DNA of 34,251 nt from Helicobacter bizzozeronii CCUG 35545 (GTDB taxonomy: Bacteria > Campylobacterota > Campylobacteria > Campylobacterales > Helicobacteraceae): assembly GCA_000263275.1 (NCBI GenBank), contig CAGP01000090.1, positions 8,512 through 42,762 on the forward strand. The letters run 5' to 3'. Within the stretch, counting starts at the first letter, position 1; each line of letters begins with the position of its first letter. Shown one piece after another: positions 8,601 to 17,218 of this stretch. The position numbers were made by a program, and so were the translations under genes. The notes below the pieces were generated by a model. It ran no database searches and had not been told where the DNA came from. It saw only the letters and a list, made by a program, of their open reading frames with translations.

Positions 8601-8764
8601 TTAGGGTAGCTCACCTGCACGACTACTTGCGTGGGGGAGAGATCGGGTAGGGCATCTAGGCGGGTGTGTAACATCGCCCAAATGGAGATGAGAAAGAGCA
8701 AGAAAACCCCCATCACAACGATCAATTTATTTTTAAGGCTCAAAGAGATCAGCGCATTGATCAC
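5673..8764 (-). CDS. cusA: Heavy-metal RND efflux pump, CusA type (HP1329 homologue), two frameshifts
   Basis: This is an inner-membrane proton-driven pump of the HME-RND family that, with an adaptor and an outer-membrane channel, expels metal ions. A GTG at 8764 overlaps the adaptor stop (TAGTG). Three pieces of 354, 107 and 588 residues join at a 6-base run (7712-7717, IAIFLLHFRSALVV after removing one base) and a 7-base run (7443-7449, GPAIFFALMIIVVSF). The repaired length is 1029 residues, normal for the family. The TM4 signature GAMVDAAIVMVEN is the form found in Cu(I)/Ag(I) pumps such as CusA rather than the DFG.IVDGAV form of Zn/Co/Cd pumps, which fits the adjacent copper resistance genes. 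The breaks may be sequencing errors or real decay. Confidence 0.88.
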
Positions 8765-9712
8765 TATTCATCTCCATTATTGATCGCATCGGCATCTAAG
8801 ATAAAGAGCGCATTTTTAGCCACCTCATCGCCTGCCTTTAAGCCCTCTAAAACTTGATAACTCCCATCGTTCAAGCGTTTGGCTTTGATTTGCGTGAATT
8901 CAAATGAATCATCATCTTTCTTAAACACCACCGCATGCCCGTTTTTGATGAGCACCGCCTCTTTAGGCAAGATGAGTATTTTTTTGCTTGGGCTGGTAGA
9001 TCGTAACTTTGGCAAACATATTGGGGAAAAAGAGCTGATCTGGATTCTTTAAAATAAAGCGGGCTTCAAGCATTTTATCTTGCACGCCCACAAGGGGATT
9101 GATGTTGGAAAACTCCAAATTAAAGATCCCGGGCACACCCTCGACACTGATTTGCGCCTTAGATAAGTGGCGCACAAAGTCCAAATCTTCTTGATTGACC
9201 CTCACCAGCACATACAACGCCTTTAAGTCAATGATTTGGAACACCAAAGCCCCACTCTTAATAAATTCCCCCTCATTAATGGTCTTGCTGAAAATCACCC
9301 CACTAAAGGGGCTACGCATTTCAATTTCATTCTTAATTTTTTTTGGTTTTGGATGATGCTTTCAATCTCAACGCTGGGGACACCCAGTAAGCGCAATTTC
9401 TCACGCATCGCCCCCACCTGACTAGAAAAGCGCAAAGAGGAGAGCAATTCGCTTTGCACGGATATAAGGGCAGGGGAGTAAATGCTAAAGAGCTTGTCCC
9501 CCGCCTTAACATTTTGGTAAGTGCGATTCACATATAGCTTTTCTACAAAGCCATCAAAGCGCAAGTTAAAAGAATAAACCCTGCGTTCATCGGCAGATAA
9601 GGTGGCGTAATATTGTCTAAAAGGGGCAAATTCTTTCAGTTGCACCTTCACACTGCCCACCGCTTGCAAATGCGTCAAGCTTAAAAAAAAGCCCTAAAAT
9701 CCACTTTTTCAT
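8764..9712 (-). CDS. Efflux periplasmic adaptor (HP1328 homologue), three frameshifts
   Basis: This is the membrane fusion protein linking pump and outer-membrane channel. The ATG at 9712 overlaps the crdB stop (ATGA). The first frame reads MKKWILGLFF, and removing one base from the 8-base run at 9683-9690 gives a signal peptide MKKWILGLFLSLTHLQA. Further breaks lie at the 8-base run 9337-9344 (needs 6 or 9 bases) and the 7-base run 8979-8985 (needs 6). The pieces contain typical adaptor blocks: FVEKLYVNRTYQNVKAGDKL in the N-terminal lipoyl half, then IEMRSPFSGVIFSKTINEGE in the second half, and a C-terminal KEAVLIKNGHAVVF and VLEGLKAGDEV beta domain. Repaired length is about 314 residues. 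Three breaks in under 1 kb leave real inactivation a possibility. Confidence 0.82.
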
Positions 9713-10908
9713 TGCAGTCCTTTTAGGTTTTCTAGCGCAAGGTAGTTTGTGGCTAAAGCACTCTTAGTTTCTAGCTGTAACAACTTTGTGTTGATGGTGT
9801 CGTTAAAAGCATTGTAATAGCTGTTGTAATCGCCCTGCGATGAAGGCAAATTGTCCTTATAGATTTGCACGATGTGTTCGCTCGCTTGTAAAATTTGTTC
9901 AATATTGGCTAAATTCTTTTGTAATTGTGTGAGTTTCTTAATCAATTTGCGGGCGTTGTGTTGCACGCTGTTTTTTATGTTTTCTAGAGAGTTTAATGCC
10001 ACCAAATGCTCTTCTCTACGCTGTTGTAGAGTATTGTTTTGTTTGCCATAGATGGGTAAGGGGATTGCTATACCGATGGTGAACATGTCAAAGATTTTAG
10101 AGCGGAAGAGATAGTTAGCGGTTACATTGATGTCTTCTAAAAAACTTTTTTTGGCTAAAGTGATGTTTTTCAGGGCTTGGCTGTTCTGCAAACTGGCGAT
10201 TTTAATTGTGCGGTTAGTTTCCATGATCTCTTTAAGCTCAACTTCGGGCTTAAAAGCTATGAGGCTGGGAGCCAGGCTTAACAAATCACTTTGATTGAAG
10301 GTAAGCTCGCTGATACTAATCTTATTGTCCGCTAGGCTGTCTTGCAAGTCGTTTTGCTTGATCTCCCATTGCGCCTTGATCACCTCTAATTTAGCAATGG
10401 CAATTTGGTCGGGATTGCTGGAGTGTTTGGCCCTATAGAGTAAATTCTCTATATTGTCTAAAGCGTCTTTAAGTAAGGCTAATTTTTGTGTGTTTTTATA
10501 GACATTGATAGCATTGCTCAAGATATTGATAGCAATTTGTTGCTTGAGTTGTTCTAATTCTAAAATCTTTTTTTGCCGTTCAATTTGCACCACTTGCTTT
10601 TGTGTGTGCCTTTTGCCATTCACATCAAACTTTTGACTAAGCCCCACGCTGATACTCTGCATAAAACTCGAATCGAGGATAAAAAAGTTATTGACATCGG
10701 CATTATTATAGCCCACATACAAGATCGGATTATCCCAACGGCTCACCGCCTGCGCTTGGGCTTGCAAGCTGTCAATCTGTGCCTGTAGGCTGGCAATTTT
10801 AGCGTTTTTGACAAGGTATTTTTTATACACCACTTGCAAGTTTAAAGGAGTGGCTAAAGCCACACCTTGCAAAGCGACAAACAATAAGTGAAGGAATAAC
10901 GCGCGCAT
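9709..10908 (-). CDS. crdB: CrdB, TolC-like outer-membrane efflux protein
   Basis: 399 residues from an ATG at 10908 that overlaps the crdA stop by one base (TAATG). It begins with a signal peptide (MRALFLHLLFVALQGVALA) and consists mostly of long helical, Gln/Leu/Lys-rich segments with coiled-coil character (residues ~40-60, 105-160, 280-330), as in TolC/CusC channels that form a periplasmic tunnel. The segment FTIGIAIPLPIYGKQNN matches the beta-strand region common in CusC-type proteins. In H. pylori CrdB (HP1327) is needed for copper resistance together with HP1328 and HP1329, in the same order as here. The gene is intact, unlike its two downstream partners. Confidence 0.88.
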   Translation of the reverse strand: MRALFLHLLFVALQGVALATPLNLQVVYKKYLVKNAKIASLQAQIDSLQAQAQAVSRWDNPILYVGYNNADVNNFFILDSSFMQSISVGLSQKFDVNGKRHTQKQVVQIERQKKILELEQLKQQIAINILSNAINVYKNTQKLALLKDALDNIENLLYRAKHSSNPDQIAIAKLEVIKAQWEIKQNDLQDSLADNKISISELTFNQSDLLSLAPSLIAFKPEVELKEIMETNRTIKIASLQNSQALKNITLAKKSFLEDINVTANYLFRSKIFDMFTIGIAIPLPIYGKQNNTLQQRREEHLVALNSLENIKNSVQHNARKLIKKLTQLQKNLANIEQILQASEHIVQIYKDNLPSSQGDYNSYYNAFNDTINTKLLQLETKSALATNYLALENLKGLQ

Positions 10909-11285
10909 TAAATATCTACGCTACCCTTGCCTTTATAGGTTTTGCCCTCTTTGGTTGTGATCTCCACTTTGACCTGCCAAGTCCCGCTCATGGGCAAATT
11001 CACGCTCGCCTCATACACGCCATCTTTTTCTTTGACTTGCGCTTTTTCGTGCATGGCGGGCATGCCCGGCATTTCAGGCATGCTAAATTTGAGCTTAAGC
11101 TGTGCGCCCTTAAGGGGTTTGCCCCCCAAAGTGGGCGTGAGGCTAAAATGGTTATTCCCGCTCACCAGTTTGCCACTGGATTTAAAAGACACGGCGACCT
11201 CTTTAGCTTTGATTTGCATCTCCCATGCATGCAAGCTCCCAAATGCAAGACCACATGCCAAGATCAGGCTACCTAATTTGTTCAT
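10908..11285 (-). CDS. crdA: CrdA, secreted copper-resistance protein (YtkA/FixH-like domain)
   Basis: I choose the ATG at 11285 because AAGGAG (11292-11297) lies six bases upstream. An in-frame longer start at 11315 would place the ribosome site inside the gene. The product is 125 residues; H. pylori CrdA (HP1326) is 124. It has a cleavable signal peptide (MNKLGSLILACGLAFGSLHA) and an Ig-like YtkA domain with a Met-rich loop, MPEMPGMPAMHEKAQ, likely to bind Cu(I), and ends in MSGTWQVKVEI. It is the first gene of the copper efflux operon, and in H. pylori its transcription is copper-induced through CrdRS. A periplasmic copper-binding role is an inference from the methionines. Confidence 0.88.
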   Translation of the reverse strand: MNKLGSLILACGLAFGSLHAWEMQIKAKEVAVSFKSSGKLVSGNNHFSLTPTLGGKPLKGAQLKLKFSMPEMPGMPAMHEKAQVKEKDGVYEASVNLPMSGTWQVKVEITTKEGKTYKGKGSVDI

Positions 11286-11313
11286 TCCAAACTCCTTTGT
11301 AAAAGATAGGGGC

Positions 11314-11319
11314 ATATTA
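11314..11319 (-). promoter_or_regulatory. Putative -10 of the crd operon
   Basis: The minus strand reads TAATAT at 11319-11314, which would start transcription near 11307, about 20 bases before the chosen crdA ATG. It directly abuts the palindrome described next. Confidence 0.45.
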
Positions 11320-11340
11320 AACTTTATTTGTGTAAAGTTT
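11319..11340. promoter_or_regulatory. Perfect palindrome at the crdA -35 region (operator candidate)
   Basis: AAACTTTA (11319-11326) and TAAAGTTT (11333-11340) are perfect 8-base inverted repeats with a 6-base spacer, a two-turn spacing suited to a dimeric regulator. It occupies the position where an activator would contact polymerase at the crdA promoter. CrdR, the response regulator known to activate crdA in H. pylori, is the obvious candidate, but I cannot match this to a published CrdR site. It also lies about 57 bases before fumC. Confidence 0.5.
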
Positions 11341-11396
11341 GTGGAAATTAATCCTTCTTGTGTTAGAGTTGGCTATCTCAAACATAAAGGATTAGC

Positions 11397-12789
11397 ATGT
11401 CTTATCGCACAGAACACGACACGATGGGCGAAGTCAAGGTCGAAAATAGCAAGTATTGGGGCGCACAAACCCAAAGAAGCTATGAGAATTTTAAAATCGG
11501 CACGGAAAAAATGCCCACAGAGTTGATCTACGCCTTTGCCAAACTCAAACGCGCTCTGGCTAAAGTCAATCAGGATTTGGGCAAATTGGACGCACAAAAA
11601 AGCAGGAGCCATTATCCAAGCTTGCGAGGACATTTTAGAGGGCAAGCTAGAGGGCATGTTCCCCTTAGCCATTTGGCAAACCGGGAGCGGGACTCAGACC
11701 AACATGAACATGAACGAGGTCATCGCCAATAGAGCGACCGAAATTTTAGGGGCGGACTTTAGAAAAGAAAAATTGATCCACCCTAACGATCATGTGAATA
11801 TGTCCCAAAGCTCCAATGACACCTTCCCCACCGCCATGCACATCGTCGCCGTGTTGGAGATCACAGGCAAACTCCTACCCGCTTTGGACAAATTGCACGC
11901 CACCTTGCATGCCAAAAGCCAAGATTTTAAGGGCATCATCAAAATCGGGCGCACCCACTTACAAGATGCCACGCCCTTAACTTTGGGGCAGGAATTTAGC
12001 GGGTATGTGAGCATGTTAGAGCACTCTAAGATGCAGATTTTGGAGAGTTTAGAGGGGCTAAGAGAGCTAGCCATTGGGGGCACAGCAGTGGGCACGGGCT
12101 TAAATGCCCACCCCCAATTATCTGAAAAGGTCGCTGAGGAACTGACCCGCTTTACAGGGCAGACCTTTAAAAGCGCGCCCAATAAATTCCACGCCCTCAC
12201 CAGCCATGACGCAATCAATTTCGCCCATGGAGCATTAAAAGGATTGGCGGCAAATTTGATGAAAATTGCCAATGACATTAGATGGCTGGCCAGTGGCCCG
12301 CGCTGTGGTCTGGGCGAATTACACATCCCTGAAAATGAACCGGGCAGCTCTATAATGCCGGGCAAGGTCAATCCCACCCAATGCGAGGCTTTGACCATGG
12401 TCGCTGTGCAGGTGATGGGCAATGACGCGGCGATCGGCTTTGCCGCCTCTCAGGGCAATTTTGAACTCAATGTGTTTAAGCCCGTGATCATTTATAATTT
12501 CTTGCAAAGCCTGCAACTCTTAGCCGATGGGATGCTCAGTTTCAACGAACATTGCGCAACTGGCATTGAACCCAACAAGGACAAAATTGACTACTATTTG
12601 CACCACTCCTTAATGCTAGTAACCGCGCTCAACCCCCATATTGGCTATGAAAATGCCGCCAAAGTCGCCAAAAACGCCCACAAAAAGGGCATTAGCTTAA
12701 AAGAGTCTGCTGTGGAGTTAGGGCTTTTAAGCGCACAGGATTTTGAAAAATTTGTCATACCCGAACAAATGATTGGCCCTAAAGCTTAA
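11397..12789 (+). CDS. fumC: Fumarase class II, one frameshift
   Basis: It converts fumarate and malate reversibly in the (partly reverse-running) TCA cycle and works in the cytoplasm as a tetramer. The ATG at 11397 follows an AAAGGA ribosome site. The first frame runs 66 codons to LGKLDAQK, where the 6-base run at 11596-11601 has one base too many; removing it gives [15 protein letters not shown] and a 463-residue protein. Visible signatures are [12 protein letters not shown], the catalytic-histidine segment [16 protein letters not shown] (about residue 185) and [11 protein letters not shown] (about 316-325). It is divergent from crdA, as HP1325/HP1326 are in H. pylori. The stop overlaps the following methyltransferase start (TAATG). 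Confidence 0.93.
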
Positions 12790-13574
12790 TGCCCCAACCC
12801 TTTTTTGTCTATGATGACATCTGCCTTTATCAAGCCAGCACCCTCAATCAAGGGCTCTTGCCCCCCAAAAGTCTAGATTGCACCATCACCTCCCCGCCCT
12901 ACAATGTGGGCATTGATTACAATACTAATGCAGATAGCCAGAGCTATGCAGAGTATTTAGATTTTAACGCCACTTGGCTACAAAATACCTACTTATGGAG
13001 CAAGCCCAGCGGGAGGCTATGCCTGAATATCCCTTTGGATAAAAACAAGGGCGGGCAACAGAGTGTGGGTGCAGATGTGATCACTTTGGCCAAAAAGATC
13101 GGTTGGCGTTACCATAGTAGCATTATTTGGAATGAGGGCAATATCTCCAGACGCACGGCTTGGGGGAGTTGGCTTAGCCCTTCAGCCCCCTATGTGATCG
13201 CCCCCGTGGAACTCATTGTTATTCTGTATAAAGAGGTGTGGAAAAAACAGCACAAGGGCAGAAGCGATCTAAAAAAGGATGAGTTCATGGCTTGGACCAA
13301 TGGGCTTTGGCAATTTAATGGGGAATCTAAAAAACGCATCGGGCACCCCGCCCCCTTCCCTAGAGAATTGCCCCGCCGTTGTATCAAGCTCTTTTCTTTT
13401 ATAGGTGATGTGATCTGTGATCCCTTTAGCGGGAGTGGGACAACCATGCTAGAAGCGTATTTAAATAAACGCACCTTTATAGGACTAGAACTAGATGCCA
13501 CCTATTGTGCCCTAGCCCAAGAGCGGTTTTTAAAGGAAGTGGCAAAAGTAGAGGGAGGGCTATGGGGCAACTAG
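12789..13574 (+). CDS. Type II DNA methyltransferase, beta class (N4-cytosine or N6-adenine)
   Basis: 261 residues from an ATG at 12789 that overlaps the fumC stop. Catalytic motif IV is TSPPYN (residues 34-39) and comes before the SAM-binding motif I, DPFSGSGTT (211-219), the order that defines beta-class methyltransferases. SPPY is commoner in N4-cytosine enzymes, but some adenine enzymes use it, so the modified base is open. NTYLW...PSGRLCLNIP is the usual block after motif IV. A 13-base overlap with the HNH nuclease gene downstream indicates a classical type II pair. The pair is absent from this site in H. pylori as I recall, so it is a probable acquired cassette. Confidence 0.88.
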   Translation: MPQPFFVYDDICLYQASTLNQGLLPPKSLDCTITSPPYNVGIDYNTNADSQSYAEYLDFNATWLQNTYLWSKPSGRLCLNIPLDKNKGGQQSVGADVITLAKKIGWRYHSSIIWNEGNISRRTAWGSWLSPSAPYVIAPVELIVILYKEVWKKQHKGRSDLKKDEFMAWTNGLWQFNGESKKRIGHPAPFPRELPRRCIKLFSFIGDVICDPFSGSGTTMLEAYLNKRTFIGLELDATYCALAQERFLKEVAKVEGGLWGN

Positions 13575-14139
13575 ATTTATATCTTGGAGTTTTTTAAGGC
13601 AAACCCCAATAGAGACATCGCACACCCAGAGGTAGTGGATTGGGTGGTTAAAGAATATAAAGAGCGCACGGGCAAGATTTTCAGAGACCCTGATCGGGGC
13701 ATTAGAAAATTGCACCAACAAGGCATTTTACAAAAAAATCGCTAAGGGAGTTTATCGTTACAACCCAAATTCCGTTTTGTGTCAAGATTTAGAGGACTTT
13801 AGCCCCGCTTTAAAAAAGCAAATCTTAGAACGGGACGGGTATGCTTGTGTTATTTGTGGGGCGGGGCAAAAAGAGGGCGTGGAATTACATGTCGATCACA
13901 TCAAGCCTAAAGACTTAGGGGGTCAAGCTAGCCTAGAAAACGGGCAAACTTTATGTGCCCGGCACAATTTCTTAAAAAAGAATTTCAACCAGACAGAAAC
14001 GGGCAAGAAAATGTTCATACGCATGCTCGAGAGTGCGCAAGAAGCCGGAGAGATGGATTTGGTCGCCTTTTTAGAGGAGGTTTTAGGCGTTTATGAAAAA
14101 CATAATATCAACGGGCACATTGTGTGGAAAAAGCCCTGA
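13562..14139 (+). CDS. HNH-family type II restriction endonuclease, two frameshifts
   Basis: The ATG at 13562 has GAGGGAGGG upstream and lies inside the end of the methyltransferase gene. The raw frame stops after 11 codons, at 13595. Removing one base from the run at 13590-13595 and one from 13732-13738 gives a continuous 191-residue protein. The N-terminal half (FKANPNRDIAHPEVVDWVV, DPDRGIRKLHQQGILQKIAK) looks like a winged-helix reader of DNA. The C-terminal half has a zinc-type HNH site: CVIC, HVDHIKPKDLGG, SLENGQTLCARHN. Such winged-helix/HNH nucleases are typical partners of type II methyltransferases. The cut site cannot be predicted. The breaks match the window-wide homopolymer pattern, so the enzyme may well be active. 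Confidence 0.82.
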
Positions 14140-14158
14140 ACCTTTTAAGTGGTTTGGG

Positions 14159-15076
14159 TTAGTTCAATAATGTTGCTTGGTCCAAAATCTCCCGTGCGCC
14201 TTGATCTAGGAAGTTTTGCACGAGGGTATTGATTAGATGATCTGCTTGGCTGGGTTGCCCTTGGATGCGCTCTTGGAGGACACAACTCCCATCGCTCAAG
14301 CCCACGATGGCTTGGATTTGTAGCCTATCTTGTGTGAGGCTGGCATGCACGCCCAAGGGCACTTGGCAACCCCCGCCTAACTGGCGCACAAAACAACGCT
14401 CCAACCCACAGACAAACGCACTTGTGGGGTCATTGAGTTGGGCAATTTGATCAAAATAGGGGTGATCGCGCCGCATTTGCACGCCCAGCGCCCCCTGAGC
14501 CATGCTAGGGATCATCTCCTCAGTGCTGAAGGGTTGTTGGTGGGGCAATTCTAGCCCCAAGCGTTGCACCCCCGCACAAGCCAGCACAATCGCATCAAAA
14601 TCCCCGCATTTTAAGCGTTCTAAGCGGGTTTGGATATTGCCCCGCAGACTTAAAGTATCCAAATCAGCGCGCATGCGTTTTAATTGCATCGATCGGCGTA
14701 AAGAGGTCGTGCCCACTCTTGCCCCTTGGGGCAAATCAGCCAAACAAGCATAGCGCACGCTCAAAAAGCAATCCCTAGGGTCAGCACGGGGCGTGATGGC
14801 AGCAAGGCCTAAGGGCTCAAGCCCCTCTACAGGCACATCTTTAAGCGAATGCACGGCTAGATCGATTTCTTGGTTTAAAAGCAATGTTTCTAATTCTTTG
14901 GTGAAAAGCCCCTTGCCCCCGATTTTGGCTAAGGGCACATCTAAAATCTTATCCCCCTTGGTTTTGACAACACGGATTGTGCTTTTTAGCCCGATCTGCT
15001 CTAGCAAGCCTTGCACATAAGAGGCCTGCCATAAAGCCAGCGCACTCCCCCTGCTCCCAATGATGAGGGTTTTCAT
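14159..15076 (-). CDS. hemC: Porphobilinogen deaminase (hydroxymethylbilane synthase)
   Basis: 305 residues from an ATG at 15076. It polymerises four porphobilinogens into hydroxymethylbilane for haem synthesis. The catalytic aspartate lies in HSLKDVP (D80), the substrate-binding arginines in GTTSLRRSMQLKRMR (123-136) and RGNIQTRLERL, and the dipyrromethane cofactor cysteine is C237 in QLGGGCQVPLG. Length and motifs are normal. The start overlaps the stop of the upstream fxsA-like gene (ATGA). It converges with the HNH gene, 19 bases apart with no clear terminator. Confidence 0.96.
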   Translation of the reverse strand: MKTLIIGSRGSALALWQASYVQGLLEQIGLKSTIRVVKTKGDKILDVPLAKIGGKGLFTKELETLLLNQEIDLAVHSLKDVPVEGLEPLGLAAITPRADPRDCFLSVRYACLADLPQGARVGTTSLRRSMQLKRMRADLDTLSLRGNIQTRLERLKCGDFDAIVLACAGVQRLGLELPHQQPFSTEEMIPSMAQGALGVQMRRDHPYFDQIAQLNDPTSAFVCGLERCFVRQLGGGCQVPLGVHASLTQDRLQIQAIVGLSDGSCVLQERIQGQPSQADHLINTLVQNFLDQGAREILDQATLLN

Positions 15077-15478
15077 TTTTCCTTATCCAAAACTTCTACA
15101 TCGATGATTTCTTCTGGCTCTTTTTGTTTTTTGGGCTTTTTGGGCGTTTCTTCAGGGGGTGGGTCTTTTTGGCGCACCAACGCCACGAGCAACAAGAGAG
15201 CTCCAAAGACATCGCACAACACCCCGGGTAAGAGTAGGAGCACCGCCCCCACCGATCTTAAAAAAAAACCCCTCCGCCCAAGCCAAAGGTTTTAAGCGAT
15301 CATAGACCAAGTCGCTTAAATTCTTAAAAGGGCTTTTGAGCAACACCACACCCCCAACCAGCGCACTGATCACCACTTCGGCTAAAAACAGCACCAAACC
15401 AAATTCTTGCACGGCACTATAGACTAAAAAAACCTCCAGCACCACATAGGAAATCCCCAAAATGTAGGCAAAGGGCAT
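15073..15478 (-). CDS. FxsA-like membrane protein (HP0236 position), one frameshift
   Basis: The ATG at 15478 overlaps the proS stop (TAATG). The N-terminal part has three hydrophobic segments (ILGISYVVLEVFLVYSAV, LVLFLAEVVISALVGGVVLL, and after repair AVLLLLPGVLCDVFGALLLL). PGVLCDVFG matches the PGFLTD.LG signature of FxsA-family inner-membrane proteins. The 9-base run at 15260-15268 must be 8 to stay in frame. The repaired protein has 134 residues and a charged Pro/Glu/Lys-rich cytoplasmic tail ending IIDVEVLDKEK. The function of the family is poorly known (in E. coli it relieves phage T7 exclusion by F plasmid). Confidence 0.75.
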
Positions 15479-17218
15479 TAGGCTAACATCTCTTTGAGGG
15501 CTTTAACAAGGTTGGCACGCTCTAGGGTGCTCTTGGTCAAACCCTGCCTTTTGACGATCTCTAAAGACCCGCTTTGTAGGGCTTGATTGCCCACAATGAT
15601 CGCATAGCAACAGCCCATCAACTCAAAATCAGCCATCTTAGCCCCAAAGCGATCGGCGCGATCATCTAAGAGCACATCAATACCTGCACTTAAGAGTTCT
15701 TGATACAAACTCTCGCCCAAAGCCTCTAGCTGAGCATCTTTGCTATTAGCCACGATGATCACCACCTCAAAGGGCGCGCTCGCTTTGCTCCACACACAAC
15801 CCTTTTCATCGCTATGTTGTTCCAAAATAGCGCTCAACAAACGGCTAACCCCAATCCCATAGCAACCCATCTCAAAAAAACTGCGCCTTGCCCTCTTGAT
15901 CAAGGTAGGTGGCATTCAGGCTTTTAGAATACTTGTTACCCAGTTTAAAGATATGCCCGACCTCAATGCTTCTTTGGTACTCCAAAGGGGCTTGGCAGTG
16001 CAAGCAGGCATCATTAGCGCGCGTGGTGGCGATGTCAGCATAAATCAAGCCCTCAAAGGTGGCTAAATCCACCCCAACAAAATGCACCTCTTTTTCATTT
16101 GCCCCACAAATGAGGCTATTGGCATCTTGCAAATCCACATCAAAGATCACCGCCACATCGGGCAAGATGTGTTTGAGACCATAAGGTCCCATATAACCCG
16201 GATACAACCCTAAGCCTTCTAAGGTGTGCGTGCTCACTTCCTCTAGGCTCAAAACAGGGGTTTGTAAAGTGGCACTCAAAGCATTGAGGGCTTTGCTCTC
16301 CTCTAGGCTATCATCCCCACGCACAAAAAAGATCGCCAGTTGGGAGTTGCCATGTTCGAGCACAGCTTGCTTGGCGACTGCTTTGAGCGTGAAAAAGGGA
16401 TCGACCTTGAAAAACGCGCTCAAGGCTTGGATCGTGGGGGTGTTGGGCGTGGGGAATTTGGCAAAATTAGCTTGGGGGATGTTCTCAGGTTCTACCCTCT
16501 TGGTGCGCTTGGCAATTTCAATATTAGCCGCATAGCCACATTGTAAGCAGACCACGACCACATCCTCCCCACATGCGCTTAAGATCACAAATTCCTTAGA
16601 GCTACTGCCCCCAATCGCCCCGCTATCTGCCTCAATGGCTCTAAAATCCAGCCCCAAACGCTTAAAAATGGTGCTATAAGCCTGCTCCATGCGATCAAAT
16701 TCCCTATCTAGGCTCTCTGAACTGCTATGAAAACTATAGCCATCTTTCATGATAAATTCACGAGCACGGATCAGCCCAAAGCGGGGGCGAATCTCATCTC
16801 TAAATTTGGTGTGGATTTGATAAAGGTGCAAGGGGAGTTGTTTGTAACTCTTGACATACGCTTTGATAAGCTCGGTGATCACTTCCTCATGGGTGGGGCT
16901 GAGTACAAAATCGTTTTCTTTGCGATCCTGCAGGCTTAAAAGCTCCTTGCCATATTTGTCAAAACGCCCGCTTTGCCTCCATAGATCAGCAGGGATCACA
17001 AAGCCTAGCATGCACTCTTGTGCCCCATAAGAGTCCATCACCTCTTTAACCACAGAGCGGATTTTTTGCAAGACCTTTTGCCCTAGGGGCAGAAAATTAT
17101 AAATCCCGCTCCCAATTTGCTGGATAAAGCCCGCTTGCACTAAGAATTGGTGGCTTTTGAGTAGGGCATCTTTGGGGGGTTCTTTGCTCGTGGGGGCAAA
17201 TAGCTTAGAAAAGCGCAT
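15478..17218 (-). CDS. proS: Prolyl-tRNA synthetase, one frameshift
   Basis: A class II synthetase of the bacterial type with an editing insertion. The ATG at 17218 directly follows hemA. Class II motifs are visible: [11 protein letters not shown] and [10 protein letters not shown] near the N-terminus, [21 protein letters not shown] (motif 2), and [14 protein letters not shown] (motif 3). The frame breaks after GKAQFF at the 7-base run 15873-15879; six bases give [12 protein letters not shown] and 579 residues. The enzyme is essential and motif 3 lies beyond the break, so this frameshift cannot exist in a living cell without correction. It is strong evidence that such breaks here are sequencing errors. 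Confidence 0.95.

Noticed and set aside
10942-11526. 194-codon plus-strand ORF across crdA and the fumC start
   Set aside because: Opposes crdA, covers its promoter and runs into fumC in another frame; the conserved crdA protein explains the DNA.
11790-12422. 210-codon minus-strand ORF opposite fumC
   Set aside because: Shadow of the strongly conserved fumarase frame.
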